A stretch of 64,000 nucleotides of DNA from Nocardia otitidiscaviarum NBRC 14405 (GCF_000308635.1 NZ_BAGD01000061.1:62001-126000), one strand, 5' to 3'; numbered from the stretch's first letter, positions 47,527 to 56,778 are shown. The notes: generated by a model not told the origin, from the letters alone. Numbers and translations are program-made.

Positions 47527-48545
47527 TGACCGCATCGGAAACGGTCACCGAGACGAGCACCCCGGTGTCCGCCCCGACCGTGGTGCGCCGACGGCGCGGG
47601 CTGCCGGGCCTGCGTCTCATCGGCATGACACACGGGCTGCAACGCGTCACCCTGCTGTTCGGACTGGGGTTGGTCGCGCTGTTCATCGTGGTCGCGGTGT
47701 TCGCACCGGTGTTGGCGCCCTACGGATTCGCCGACCAGTCGGCCGACGGCGTGGCCTTCGCGGCACAGCAGCCGCCCTCGGCCGAACACTGGTTCGGCAC
47801 CTCGGTGCGCAGTGAGGACGTGTTCTCCCGGGTGATCTACGGTGCGCGCACCGCGCTCGCGGTGATCGCCGTCTCCCTGGTGCTGTCGCTGTTCGTCGGC
47901 GTGCCACTGGGTTTGGTGTCCGGCTACGTCGGGCGCTGGGTGGACCGCGTGCTGGTGCTGTTCATGGACGCCATGTACGCCTTCCCGCCGCTGCTGCTGG
48001 CCATCGTGGTGTCGGTCATGGTGGCGGGCGGCCAATCCAGCGGCGCGGGCGGCATCCTGTCGGCGGCCATCGCCATCACGGTGATCTTCGTACCGCAGTA
48101 CTTCCGGGTGGTGCGCAATGCCACGGTCGCGGTGAAGAACGAACCGTATGTGGACGCGGCCCGGGTCACCGGGGCGTCCACGCCGCGCATCCTGTTCCGG
48201 CACATCCTCGCCAACGTCACCCAGTCGCTGCCGGTGATCGTCACGCTCAACGGCGCGGAGGCCATCCTCACCCTCGCGGGCCTGGGCTTCCTGGGCTTCG
48301 GCATCGAACCGACCCAGGCCGCCGAATGGGGATACGACCTCAACAAGTCGATCGTCGACGTGTCCAACGGCATCTGGTGGACGTGCATCCTGCCCGGTTC
48401 GGCCATCGTGCTGGTGGTGCTCGGGCTCACGCTGGCGGGGGAGAGCCTCAACGAAGTACTGAATCCGCTGCTGCGCACCCGCCGGGCGGTGAACGCGCCG
48501 ACCTCGGTGGAGAAGGCGGCGCTGGCACGGGAGGCCGACGCATGA
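47526..48545 (+). CDS. Peptide ABC transporter permease (DppC type)
   Basis: A 339-residue permease partner. After an N-terminal hydrophilic segment it has the DppC/OppC text LVALFIVVAVFAPVLAPYGF, HWFGTSVRSEDVFSRVIYGARTALAV, the coupling loop PYVDAARVTGASTPRILFRHILAN, and the C-terminal LAGLGFLGFGIEPTQAAEWGYDL. It begins at an ATG overlapping the dppB stop and overlaps the fused ATPase gene by 4 nt. Confidence 0.93.
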   Translation: MTASETVTETSTPVSAPTVVRRRRGLPGLRLIGMTHGLQRVTLLFGLGLVALFIVVAVFAPVLAPYGFADQSADGVAFAAQQPPSAEHWFGTSVRSEDVFSRVIYGARTALAVIAVSLVLSLFVGVPLGLVSGYVGRWVDRVLVLFMDAMYAFPPLLLAIVVSVMVAGGQSSGAGGILSAAIAITVIFVPQYFRVVRNATVAVKNEPYVDAARVTGASTPRILFRHILANVTQSLPVIVTLNGAEAILTLAGLGFLGFGIEPTQAAEWGYDLNKSIVDVSNGIWWTCILPGSAIVLVVLGLTLAGESLNEVLNPLLRTRRAVNAPTSVEKAALAREADA

Positions 48546-50587
48546 GTGAAACCAGCACCGCCGCCGCCGAACCGGCGCTGGCCATCGACGCGCTGTCGGT
48601 CACCTTCGCCACCGATGCCGGTGCGGTGCGGGCGGTCTGCGAGGTGTCCTACCAGGTGTGGCCGGGGGAGGTGCTCGCGATCGTCGGCGAATCCGGTTCC
48701 GGGAAGTCGGTGAGCTCGCGCACCGCCATCGGCCTGCTGCCCGCCACGGCACATGTCGAGGGCCTGGTGTCGTTGGGCGGCAAGGACATTACGGCCATGT
48801 CGGAGCGGCAGCTCACCGCGCTGCGCGGCGGGGCCATCTCCATGGTGTTCCAAGAGCCCGGGGCCGCGCTGGATCCGCTGTTCACGGTGGGCTATCAGAT
48901 CGCGGAGGTGCTGCGTGCGCATACCGAGCTGACGCGCAAACAAGCCAGGGCACGCGCGGTGGAACTGCTGCGCATGGTCGGGTTGCCGGACCCGGACCAT
49001 CGCGTGGACTACTACCCGCATCAGCTCTCGGGCGGGCAGAAGCAGCGCGTGATGATCGCCATCGCCATCGCCTGCGAACCCAAGGTGATCATCGCCGACG
49101 AGCCGACCACCGCCCTGGATGTCACCGTGCAGGCCGAGATCCTGGAACTGCTGCGGGATCTGCGCACCCGCATCGGCAGCGCCATCGTGCTCATCACCCA
49201 CAACATGGGCGTGGTCGCCGACCTCGCCGACCGGGTGGTGGTGATGCGTGAGGGGCGGGTCGTCGAAACAGCGTCCGTGGACGAACTGTTCGCCGACCCG
49301 AAACACGAATACACGCGGGCCCTGCTGGCGGCCGTACCGCATCTGGGCGGGCGGCGGATCGAAGCGCCTACGGATACGGCGGTACTGCCGCCCGGGGAAA
49401 GGGCGCTCGCGCCCAGGGAAACCGGGCATGCCGTGGACGCGGGCGCGGAGACGGCGGACGGGCCGAGCGCGGTCGACGGGGCGAGCAGCGCGGACGAGTC
49501 GGGCACCGTGGACGGGCCGGGCATGGTCGACGGGCCGAGCACAGCGGGCACGGTCGGTGCACGGAGTCCCGGTGCGGCGGGTACGACGCGACGGAGTGCG
49601 GACGAGTCGGCGAGCTCGGATGCGGTCGAATCGTCGGGTCCGAGGGGGGCGGTGCCGGGGGCGGGCGACTCGGCCGCTACCCGCGCCGGTCGCATCGCGG
49701 TGGCGAAACCCGTTGTCCCCGGGGCATCGACGTCGCCCACGCCGGAGCGGGGTGAGCCGGTGCTCGCGGTCACCGATCTGGTGGTCGAGTTCCCGGGCGC
49801 GCTGGGGCGCCCGGCGTTCCGGGCGGTGGACGGGGTGAGCCTGACCATCGACAGGGGCGAGACCCTGGGGCTGGTCGGTGAATCCGGTTCCGGGAAGTCC
49901 ACCATCGGCCGCTGTGTGGCGGCCCTGCAACGGCCCTCGTCGGGGTCGGTGCGGATGCTGGGACAGGAGATCACCGGGCTGTCGGAGCGGCGGCTGCGGC
50001 CGCTGCGGCGGCGGCTCGGGTTCGTCTTCCAGGACCCGGCGACGTCATTGAATCCGCGTATGACGGTCGGGGACTGTGTGGCCGAACCGCTGGTCGTGCA
50101 CAAGGTGGTCAAGGGGCAGGCGCTGCGCGATCGGGTGCGATTCCTGCTCGATGACGTGCAGTTGCCCGCGGGCACCGAGCACCGGTATCCGCACGAGCTG
50201 TCCGGCGGGCAGCGGCAGCGGGCCAGTCTGGCGCGCGCCCTGGTGCTCAATCCGGACATTCTGGTGGCCGACGAGCCGACCAGTGCGCTGGATGTCTCCG
50301 TCCAGGCCAAGGTGCTGGAACTGTTCGCGCAACTCCAGGCCGAATTCGGCTGGGCCTGCCTGTTCATCAGTCACGACCTGGCGGTGGTCGACCAGCTCGC
50401 CGACCGGATCGTGGTGCTGTGCAATGGCGCCGTGGTCGAGGCGGGCGGGCGCGACGACATCCTGCGGCGTCCGACGCAGGAGTACACCCGGCGGCTGGTC
50501 GCGGCGGTGCCGGTCCCGGACCCGGTCGAGCAGCGCCGTCGCCGCGCGGCCACCGCCGAGTTGTTCGCCACCGACCACGGCGGCTGA
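48542..50587 (+). CDS. Fused dual-ATPase of the peptide ABC transporter (DppD-DppF)
   Basis: A 681-residue protein with two complete ABC domains. Domain 1 (about 10-265) has VGESGSGKSVSS, the signature LSGGQKQRVMIAIAIA and IIADEPTTALDVTVQ. Domain 2 (about 405-655) has VGESGSGKSTIGRC, LSGGQRQRASLARAL and [15 protein letters not shown]. Between them is a linker of about 130 residues, Ala/Gly/Ser/Pro/Thr-rich with DGPS and VDGP repeats and no fold. Such fusion is common in actinobacterial oligopeptide importers. It is coupled by ATGA overlap to the permease gene. It ends 38 bases before a strong hairpin. Confidence 0.94.
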   Translation: MSETSTAAAEPALAIDALSVTFATDAGAVRAVCEVSYQVWPGEVLAIVGESGSGKSVSSRTAIGLLPATAHVEGLVSLGGKDITAMSERQLTALRGGAISMVFQEPGAALDPLFTVGYQIAEVLRAHTELTRKQARARAVELLRMVGLPDPDHRVDYYPHQLSGGQKQRVMIAIAIACEPKVIIADEPTTALDVTVQAEILELLRDLRTRIGSAIVLITHNMGVVADLADRVVVMREGRVVETASVDELFADPKHEYTRALLAAVPHLGGRRIEAPTDTAVLPPGERALAPRETGHAVDAGAETADGPSAVDGASSADESGTVDGPGMVDGPSTAGTVGARSPGAAGTTRRSADESASSDAVESSGPRGAVPGAGDSAATRAGRIAVAKPVVPGASTSPTPERGEPVLAVTDLVVEFPGALGRPAFRAVDGVSLTIDRGETLGLVGESGSGKSTIGRCVAALQRPSSGSVRMLGQEITGLSERRLRPLRRRLGFVFQDPATSLNPRMTVGDCVAEPLVVHKVVKGQALRDRVRFLLDDVQLPAGTEHRYPHELSGGQRQRASLARALVLNPDILVADEPTSALDVSVQAKVLELFAQLQAEFGWACLFISHDLAVVDQLADRIVVLCNGAVVEAGGRDDILRRPTQEYTRRLVAAVPVPDPVEQRRRRAATAELFATDHGG

Positions 50588-50624
50588 ACCCGGCTGCCTG
50601 CCAAGGGATAACGCACACCGGATG

Positions 50625-50654
50625 AGCGCCCGCGATCGCAGGATCGCGGGCGCT
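50625..50654 (+). terminator. Hairpin after the peptide transporter operon
   Basis: AGCGCCCGCGATC (50625-50637) pairs exactly with GATCGCGGGCGCT (50642-50654), 13 bp with a 4-base loop, followed by GTCATTCC. Confidence 0.8.
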
Positions 50655-50794
50655 GTCATTCCCGGGTGCGTACTCGATGCCGCCGCGATTCGCCCGTCGC
50701 GATTCGGCCGCCACGGTGTGACGCCCGCCGCGATCTCGCGGGCATGCGTCCGCTGCTCACCGTCTCGCACCGCGGCTGGCAGTGCACGTCCGGC

Positions 50795-50823
50795 TTGACA
50801 GAGTGCTAGCGCTGCGCTATTGT
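50795..50823 (+). promoter_or_regulatory. Strong sigma-70-like promoter of the SPFH operon
   Basis: A perfect TTGACA -35 box (50795-50800), a 17-base spacer, and a TATTGT -10 box (50818-50823) sit 32-60 bases before the SPFH start codon. Near-consensus -35/-10 pairs are rare in this GC-rich window. Confidence 0.75.
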
Positions 50824-50824
50824 C

Positions 50825-50842
50825 GTGATATCACTGCGATAT
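50825..50842. promoter_or_regulatory. Candidate operator overlapping the SPFH transcription start
   Basis: The perfect palindrome GTGATATCAC (50825-50834) overlaps a second inverted repeat ATATC-N5-GATAT (50828-50842). It lies immediately after the -10 box and before the ribosome site GGGAGGA, where a bound repressor would block transcription. The RHH-like protein encoded at the end of the operon is a plausible binder. Confidence 0.6.
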
Positions 50843-50854
50843 TGGGAGGATGTC

Positions 50855-51739
50855 ATGGAGCTTCGTCCGGCCTTTCGGATGAACGGGTTCCTCATGCTGT
50901 CGGTGCTGGTCGCCGTGGTCGCGGCGGCGAGTGCGGTGGCGGCGGTCTGTATCGGCGCGGGGGCCGACAAGGGAAATGCGGGGGCCTTCGCGGTCGCCGG
51001 AGTGGCGGCGCTGATCGGCATCTCCGCGCTGCTGGCGCTGAGCGGCCTGGTGATCGTCAACCCCAATGAGGCGCGGGTCATCCAGTTCTTCGGCCGCTAC
51101 ATAGGATCGGTCAGCGAGCCCGGCTTCTTCTGGACCGTGCCGCTCACCGACCGGCGGCGAATCTCGTTGCGGGTGCGCAACTTCGAGACCCAGAAGCTGA
51201 AGGTCAACGACGCCGACGGCAATCCGGTGGAGATCGCGGCGGTGGTCGTCTACAAGGCCGTCGACAGCTTCAAGGCCGCCTTCGCCGTGGACGACTACGA
51301 GCAGTACGTGGAGACCCAGTCCGAGGCCGCCGTGCGCCACCTCGCGACCATCCACCCCTACGACGCCCACGACGACGACCGCACCAGCCTGCGCGACGGC
51401 AAGGAGATCGCCGAAGAGCTCACCGCCGAACTGCGCGACCGCACCGAGATGGCCGGAATCGAGGTCCTGGAAGCGCGCATCACGCACCTGGCCTACGCCC
51501 CGGAGATCGCCCAGGCCATGCTCGTCCGCCAGCAGGCCGCCCAGGTGGTGGCCGCCCGCACCCGCATTGTGGAGGGAGCGGTGGGTATGGTCGGGCTCGC
51601 CCTGGAACGCCTCACCGATCAGGGCATGGTCGAACTCGACGAGGAGCGCAAAGCCGCCATGGTCTCCAATCTGCTGGTCGTGCTCTGCGGTGACCGGCCC
51701 ACCCAGCCCGTCGTCAACACCGGCACCCTCTACAACTGA
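50855..51739 (+). CDS. SPFH/Band 7 (stomatin-like) membrane protein
   Basis: A 294-residue protein with two N-terminal membrane segments ([40 protein letters not shown]) and an SPFH domain: [70 protein letters not shown] and a C-terminal helix with [24 protein letters not shown] proteins form large membrane-bound rings or scaffolds. The ATG at 50855 follows GGGAGGA at ideal spacing. A small RHH-like gene begins three bases after its stop, so the two are one operon under a strong promoter. Confidence 0.92.
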   Translation: MELRPAFRMNGFLMLSVLVAVVAAASAVAAVCIGAGADKGNAGAFAVAGVAALIGISALLALSGLVIVNPNEARVIQFFGRYIGSVSEPGFFWTVPLTDRRRISLRVRNFETQKLKVNDADGNPVEIAAVVVYKAVDSFKAAFAVDDYEQYVETQSEAAVRHLATIHPYDAHDDDRTSLRDGKEIAEELTAELRDRTEMAGIEVLEARITHLAYAPEIAQAMLVRQQAAQVVAARTRIVEGAVGMVGLALERLTDQGMVELDEERKAAMVSNLLVVLCGDRPTQPVVNTGTLYN

Positions 51740-51741
51740 CC

Positions 51742-51906
51742 ATGGCCCAGGGCAAGCGCGAGCCGAAGAAGGTGCTGCTGCGCCTGGACCCGGCGGTCCA
51801 CGAGGCCATCGCCCAGTGGGCCGCCGACGACCTCCGCAGCATCAACGCCCAAATCGAATACGCCCTACGCCTGGCGCTCAAACAGGCCGGTCGAGAACCG
51901 AAGTAG
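51742..51906 (+). CDS. Small ribbon-helix-helix-like (Arc/HicB type) protein
   Basis: A 54-residue protein, starting two bases after the SPFH stop. Its pattern KKVLLRLDPAVHEAIAQWAA followed by DDLRSINAQIEYALRLALKQ is that of an Arc/MetJ ribbon-helix-helix: a basic beta strand, then two helices. RHH proteins bind DNA as dimers and usually regulate their own operon. It is short, so family assignment rests on pattern and context. The palindromic site at 50825-50842 is its most likely target. Confidence 0.75.
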   Translation: MAQGKREPKKVLLRLDPAVHEAIAQWAADDLRSINAQIEYALRLALKQAGREPK

Positions 51907-51918
51907 CGCAAGGAAAAA

Positions 51919-51950
51919 CGTGTCCCCTCCCACAAGTGGGAGGGGACACG
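51919..51950 (-). terminator. Strong terminator between the RHH gene and the methyltransferase
   Basis: CGTGTCCCCTCCCAC (51919-51933) and GTGGGAGGGGACACG (51936-51950) are exact complements, 15 bp. On the minus strand the stem is followed by TTTTTCC, so it terminates the methyltransferase gene; it may also act on the plus strand. Confidence 0.9.
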
Positions 51951-51980
51951 CGGGTGTTCGTGGGGAAGTGGCGGCTCGGG

Positions 51981-52853
51981 TCAGGCCGGTTTCTCGGTGA
52001 CGAAGATGGCGGTGCCGGGGAAGATCTCGCCGCGCAGGGGGCTCCACTGGCCCCATTCGCGGTCGAGCCATTCCGGCCAGTCGGGTTCGATGACGTCGAG
52101 GAGGGTCAGGCCCGCGGCGACGATCTCGCGGACGCGGTCGCCCATGGTGCGGTGGTGTTCGACGTAGGTGGGTTCGCCGTCGGTGCCCACCTCTACATAA
52201 GGGGTGCGGTCGAAGTAGGGGATGGTCGCGCGCAGCCCCTCCGGGCCGGGGTCGTCGGGAAATATCCAGCGCATGGGATGGTTGACCGAGAACACCCAGC
52301 GCCCGCCGGGGCGCAACACCCGCGCCACCTCCCGCATCACCCGCGCGGAGTCGGCCACGAAGGGCACCGCGCCGAAGGCCGAACAGGCGATGTCGAAGGA
52401 CGCGTCGGCGAAGGGCAATTCCTCGGCACCGGCCTGGACGAGCGGCACCCGCGGCCCGCCCGCCGCCATGGCCGCGAGCCCGCGCTCCAGCATGCCGCGT
52501 GACAGATCGAGGCCCACCGGATGCGCGCCGTGCGCGGCCAGCCAGCGCGAGCACGGCGCGGACCCGCAGCCGATCTCCAGCACGCGCTTACCGGTGATGT
52601 CGCCGAGCAGCCGCCAGTCACCCTCGTGCAGCCCCTCCGGACACCACACGAACTCCCCGGTCGGCGAGTCCACGCCGAGGAAATCCGCGTGGGTGTCGTG
52701 ATACTGTCCGGCATCGGCGTCCCACCAGCGGCGGCTGGCGCGCTGGCTCGCCGCCGAGTCGATCTTGGCGCGGGTCACCGCCATGGTCCCGAGCAGGGCA
52801 TTGGCCTCGGCGTGGCGGGCGTCGTCGGGCAGCACGCGATGATCTTCGGACAT
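51981..52853 (-). CDS. SAM-dependent class I methyltransferase
   Basis: A 290-residue Rossmann-fold methyltransferase. The SAM motif I is VLEIGCGSAPCSRWLAAHGA, followed by VGLDLSRGMLERG, PLVQAGAEELPFADASFDI and VARVLRPGGRWVFSVNHPMR. The N-terminal 75 residues contain a WWDADAGQYHDTHADFLG lid. The acceptor substrate is not predictable. It has its own strong terminator. Divergent to rpsA. Confidence 0.93.
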   Translation of the reverse strand: MSEDHRVLPDDARHAEANALLGTMAVTRAKIDSAASQRASRRWWDADAGQYHDTHADFLGVDSPTGEFVWCPEGLHEGDWRLLGDITGKRVLEIGCGSAPCSRWLAAHGAHPVGLDLSRGMLERGLAAMAAGGPRVPLVQAGAEELPFADASFDIACSAFGAVPFVADSARVMREVARVLRPGGRWVFSVNHPMRWIFPDDPGPEGLRATIPYFDRTPYVEVGTDGEPTYVEHHRTMGDRVREIVAAGLTLLDVIEPDWPEWLDREWGQWSPLRGEIFPGTAIFVTEKPA

Positions 52854-52891
52854 GGCAGCACCCTATCGACCCGCGCGGGGTGGACCCGTGT

Positions 52892-52921
52892 TTGCTTGGT
52901 GCAACTGACGTCGCGTACGCT
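52892..52921 (+). promoter_or_regulatory. Candidate promoter for rpsA
   Basis: TTGCTT (52892-52897) and TACGCT (52916-52921) are 18 bases apart, in line with actinobacterial -35/-10 boxes. It would give an untranslated leader of about 200 bases before the chosen rpsA start. The evidence is the spacing only. Confidence 0.35.
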
Positions 52922-53137
52922 GTTTTCCGCGAGTGTCTACTGTACTCGGATCGCAAGACCTGGGTATCGGCGGAGATTCGTGCTGTGAGTCCGCATGCTT
53001 TGAGTGCAGCGTTGTGCTCCGCCACAGCGACGCGCTGTGGCATGAGCCAACGTTAGTTCCATCGCTGTGTGTTCGCAGCAATACCGAAAGCCCACATGTC
53101 CACTACCGACCACAATCCGTCCGGAGCCTCCCAACAC

Positions 53138-54598
53138 ATGCCCACCACTGTCACCTCGCCGCAGGTAGCCGTCAACGACATCGGCTCTGCCGAGGACTTC
53201 CTCGCCGCTATCGACAAGACGATCAAGTACTTCAACGACGGCGATATCGTCGAAGGCACCATCGTCAAGGTCGACCGCGACGAGGTCCTTCTCGACATCG
53301 GTTACAAGACCGAAGGCGTCATCCCTTCCCGCGAACTGTCCATCAAGCACGATGTCGACCCGGCCGAGGTCGTTTCCGTGGGCGATGAGGTCGAGGCCCT
53401 CGTTCTCACCAAGGAGGACAAGGAAGGCCGCCTGATCCTGTCGAAGAAGCGTGCTCAGTACGAGCGGGCTTGGGGCACGATCGAGGAGCTCAAGGAGCGT
53501 GACGAGGCCGTCAAGGGCACCGTCATCGAGGTCGTCAAGGGCGGCCTGATCCTGGACATCGGTCTGCGCGGCTTCCTCCCGGCGTCGCTGGTCGAGATGC
53601 GCCGTGTCCGCGACCTCCAGCCGTACGTCGGCAAGGAGATCGAGGCCAAGATCATCGAGCTCGACAAGAACCGCAACAACGTGGTGCTGTCGCGTCGCGC
53701 CTGGCTGGAGCAGACCCAGTCCGAGGTGCGCAGCGAGTTCCTGCACCAGCTGCAGAAGGGCCAGGTCCGCAAGGGCGTCGTGTCCTCCATCGTCAACTTC
53801 GGTGCCTTCGTGGACCTGGGCGGCGTGGACGGTCTGGTGCACGTCTCCGAGCTGTCCTGGAAGCACATCGACCACCCGTCCGAGGTCGTCGAGGTCGGCA
53901 ACGAGGTCACCGTCGAGGTGCTCGACGTCGACCTGGACCGCGAGCGTGTCTCCCTGTCGCTCAAGGCGACCCAGGAAGATCCGTGGCGTCAGTTCGCCCG
54001 CACCCACGCCATCGGCCAGATCGTGCCCGGCAAGGTCACCAAGCTGGTTCCGTTCGGTGCGTTCGTGCGCGTCGAGGAGGGCATCGAGGGCCTCGTCCAC
54101 ATCTCCGAGCTGGCCGAGCGCCACGTCGAGGTGCCGGACCAGGTCGTGGCCGTCGGCGACGACGCCATGGTCAAGGTCATCGACATCGACCTCGAGCGTC
54201 GCCGGATCTCGCTGTCGCTGAAGCAGGCCAACGAGGACTACTCCGCCGAGTTCGATCCGTCGAAGTACGGCATGGCCGACAGCTACGACGAGCAGGGCAA
54301 CTACATCTTCCCCGAGGGCTTCGACCCCGAGACCAACGAATGGCTCGAGGGCTACGACAAGCAGCGTGAGGAGTGGGAGTCCCGCTACGCCGAGGCGGAG
54401 CGTCGCCACAAGATGCACACCGCTCAGATGGAGAAGATGGCGGCCGACGCCGCGGCCGAGGCCGCCAACGGCGGTTCGTCCAACTACTCCTCCGAGAGCG
54501 GCGCGCAGGCCGCGCAGACCAACGAGCCCGCCGGTGGCTCGCTGGCGAGCGATGCCCAGCTGGCCGCCCTGCGCGAGAAGCTGTCGGGCAACGCCTGA
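53138..54598 (+). CDS. rpsA: 30S ribosomal protein S1
   Basis: A 486-residue ribosomal protein that helps the 30S subunit bind mRNA. Four S1 RNA-binding repeats are visible (DIVEGTIVKVDRDEVLLDIG; AVKGTVIEVVKGGLILDIGL; QVRKGVVSSIVNFGAFVDLG; IVPGKVTKLVPFGAFVRVEE), as in actinobacterial S1, compared with six in E. coli. The C-terminal acidic, Ala/Gln-rich tail ends LASDAQLAALREKLSGNA. The start at 53138 (MPTTVTSPQVAVNDIGSAED) matches the N-terminus of mycobacterial RpsA; upstream ATGs at 53096 and 53069 exist. Confidence 0.97.
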   Translation: MPTTVTSPQVAVNDIGSAEDFLAAIDKTIKYFNDGDIVEGTIVKVDRDEVLLDIGYKTEGVIPSRELSIKHDVDPAEVVSVGDEVEALVLTKEDKEGRLILSKKRAQYERAWGTIEELKERDEAVKGTVIEVVKGGLILDIGLRGFLPASLVEMRRVRDLQPYVGKEIEAKIIELDKNRNNVVLSRRAWLEQTQSEVRSEFLHQLQKGQVRKGVVSSIVNFGAFVDLGGVDGLVHVSELSWKHIDHPSEVVEVGNEVTVEVLDVDLDRERVSLSLKATQEDPWRQFARTHAIGQIVPGKVTKLVPFGAFVRVEEGIEGLVHISELAERHVEVPDQVVAVGDDAMVKVIDIDLERRRISLSLKQANEDYSAEFDPSKYGMADSYDEQGNYIFPEGFDPETNEWLEGYDKQREEWESRYAEAERRHKMHTAQMEKMAADAAAEAANGGSSNYSSESGAQAAQTNEPAGGSLASDAQLAALREKLSGNA

Positions 54599-54627
54599 TT
54601 CACGCCTGATGGCGTGAGCTGAGCTGC

Positions 54628-54661
54628 ATGTCCCCCGGGTCCAGACGGACCCGGGGGACAT
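54628..54661 (+). terminator. Terminator after rpsA
   Basis: ATGTCCCCCGGGTCC (54628-54642) and GGACCCGGGGGACAT (54647-54661) form an exact 15-bp stem with a 4-base loop, followed by TGCGTTTCC. Confidence 0.9.
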
Positions 54662-54699
54662 TGCGTTTCCGGGCCCCGCCCGCGGCGTAGGGTGGGGCA

Positions 54700-55065
54700 A
54701 TGGCTGTCGCGCAGGGAATCGCGGAGTTCTTCGACGGCGACGAGACCGGTGCCCGTATCGCCGAGGCGGTGCGGGCCGCCATCGCGGCGGCCGGGGCCGC
54801 GGAGATGCGGATCAGCAAGAGCCAGATCGGGTTTCGGCGCGGGCGCGCCTTCGCGCAGGTGTGGCGGCCCGGGCGGTACGTGCGATCCGATGTGCCCGCG
54901 GTGCTGACCATCGAGCTGCCGTACCGACTGGATTCGCCCCGTTTCAAAGAGGTCGCACACCCGGCCACCGCGCATTGGACCCATCACCTCGAGCTACGCG
55001 AACCCGGCCAGGTGGACGACGAGGTACGAGGTTGGCTGGCGGAGGCGTATGAGAACGCCGGTTAA
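54700..55065 (+). CDS. DUF5655 domain-containing protein
   Basis: A 121-residue protein whose core ISKSQIGFRRGRAFAQVWRP followed by VPAVLTIELPYRLDSPRFKE and WTHHLELREPGQVDDEVRGW matches the DUF5655 pattern. No catalytic motif is established for the domain. It has no signal or membrane segment. It is a single gene between rpsA and the short 55304 gene. Confidence 0.8.
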   Translation: MAVAQGIAEFFDGDETGARIAEAVRAAIAAAGAAEMRISKSQIGFRRGRAFAQVWRPGRYVRSDVPAVLTIELPYRLDSPRFKEVAHPATAHWTHHLELREPGQVDDEVRGWLAEAYENAG

Positions 55066-55303
55066 TCCGCACCCCAATCGCCCGCTTCCGCGATCACCCT
55101 CCGGATATTCGCGCGAATTGGCGAGAAGCCGCAGCGTCGATCGACGGGAGCGGGGATTCGAGTTCCGGTGAATTTTCCGACGCGGCGCCGCACATCCGGT
55201 ACCCGGAATTCGCCGTGCCGCATTGCCCGTGCCGCGCGAGATGCGACACCTGACCCGGGATCGCGTACGAATCGCGACCGGTGCGCCGGTGCGCGTGACA
55301 GGC

Positions 55304-55516
55304 TCAGCTGGCGGTGGCGGGTACCCAGTGCGCGGCGGCCTCGGCGGAACGCTTGCGCATGGCTGCGAAGCTGTGGCGGGCGGGGCTGATCAGCATGGTC
55401 AGCCACGAACGGCGATGCTCGGCGAGAGCGGCTGCGACGGCGGGGATCTCGATGCAATGCACTGTGCCCGCCAGGCCCAGACGGTGGCGACCCGTCTGGA
55501 TGTTTTTGGTGCCCAC
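55304..55516 (-). CDS. Small hypothetical protein
   Basis: A 70-residue basic protein starting at a GTG (55516) with a well-placed AAGGAAG ribosome site. It reads GTKNIQTGRHRLGLAGTVHC then helical text ending RKRSAEAAAHWVPATAS. No family is recognised; the basic composition and size are compatible with a nucleic-acid-associated small protein, but this is only a guess. Confidence 0.5.
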   Translation of the reverse strand: MGTKNIQTGRHRLGLAGTVHCIEIPAVAAALAEHRRSWLTMLISPARHSFAAMRKRSAEAAAHWVPATAS

Positions 55517-55807
55517 TGAACTTCCTTTGCTTGCGTGTAACCGGCCGGGTATCGCCTCCGGCGAACCTTAGCGGAACAAAAGTGTGCCGTACCGGATTTT
55601 CCGTGACATTCTCCCTGGCGTGTCGGAATGTTGCCGACGGGGGGTCGGGATTGGTGAAAAATAGTTGCGGGCCGGTCTCGTAATTATTACGGAATGGGAA
55701 AACTCGGCGCGGGGAAGTGGAATTGCCGGGCCCGGTGGGTAATCACCTTTTTCGGCTGGTAAAGGCCCGCTGCGCGCCGATTGCGTGCTGGATGCGAGAC
55801 TGGTCGA

Positions 55808-56773
55808 ATGTTGCGAATCGGTCTCACCGGAGGCATGGGAGCGGGCAAGTCCACGGTGGCGCGCAGCCTCGTCGCACGGGGCGCGGTGCTGGTGGACAGT
55901 GATGTGATCGCCCGGGAGGTGGTAGCACCGGGCACCGAGGGGCTGGCGGCCCTCGTGGACGCATTCGGTTCCGATATCCTCGCCGCCGACGGCAGGCTGG
56001 ATCGTCCGGCCTTGGCGGCCAAGGCATTCGCCAGCGATGCGGCGCGGACCACGCTCAATTCGATCACCCATCCGCTGGTGGGTCGCCGCACCGCCGAACT
56101 GATCGCCGCCGCACCGGCGGACGCCATTGTGGTGCAGGACATTCCGCTACTCGTGGAGAACGGTCTGGCACCGTTCATGAATCTGGTGCTGATCGTGGAC
56201 GCGGCCGAGGAGACCCGGGTGCGCCGACTGGTGGAGTTCCGTGGGGTGGACGAGGCCGATGCGCGCGCCCGCATCGCCGCTCAGGCCACCGACGAGCAGC
56301 GTCGGGCCACCGCCGATGTGCTGCTGGACAACAATGGCGCGGAGGATGCCGTGATCGCCGCGGTGCATCGGCTCTGGGAGGAGCGGCTGGTGCCCTTCGA
56401 GCGCAATCTGCGCACCCGGAAGCCGGTGCTGCCGGTGGATCCGCCTGTGGTGGCGGCGAATCCGGAGTGGGGGGCGCAGGCGCGGCGCATCATCGCCCGT
56501 CTCGCCGTCGCCTGCGCCGCCGACGCCTCGGCCATCGACCATATCGGCCCGACCGCCGTGCCCGGCAAGCCCGCCGAGGACGTCATCGACATCCGGATCA
56601 CGGTGGCGGGCCCGGCGGTGGCCGACGGGCTGCGGGATCGCCTGGCGGATATCGGTTTTCCCGTCGTCGGCGCGGCTCAGGTGGCGGAAGGTGAACGGCT
56701 GCACGCGAATGCGGATCCGGGCCGCCCGGCGCGGGTGCTGATCTCGGCCGCGCCCGGTACTACAGCCCGCTGA
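55808..56773 (+). CDS. coaE: Dephospho-CoA kinase with a shortened GrpB-type C-terminal domain
   Basis: The last enzyme of coenzyme A synthesis phosphorylates the ribose 3'-OH of dephospho-CoA. Residues 1-200 are the kinase: P-loop LRIGLTGGMGAGKSTVARSL at the very start, VDSDVIAREVVAPG, HPLVGRRTAE and DIPLLVENGLA, then RVRRLVEFRGVDEADARARI. After residue 200 a GrpB/UPF0157-like domain begins (AIDHIGPTAVPGKPAEDVID), as in mycobacterial CoaE. The protein is 321 residues; M. tuberculosis CoaE is about 407, so the C-terminal domain stops early after ERLHANADPGRP. The stop is a clean TGA. Confidence 0.94.
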   Translation: MLRIGLTGGMGAGKSTVARSLVARGAVLVDSDVIAREVVAPGTEGLAALVDAFGSDILAADGRLDRPALAAKAFASDAARTTLNSITHPLVGRRTAELIAAAPADAIVVQDIPLLVENGLAPFMNLVLIVDAAEETRVRRLVEFRGVDEADARARIAAQATDEQRRATADVLLDNNGAEDAVIAAVHRLWEERLVPFERNLRTRKPVLPVDPPVVAANPEWGAQARRIIARLAVACAADASAIDHIGPTAVPGKPAEDVIDIRITVAGPAVADGLRDRLADIGFPVVGAAQVAEGERLHANADPGRPARVLISAAPGTTAR

Positions 56774-56778
56774 GGGGA

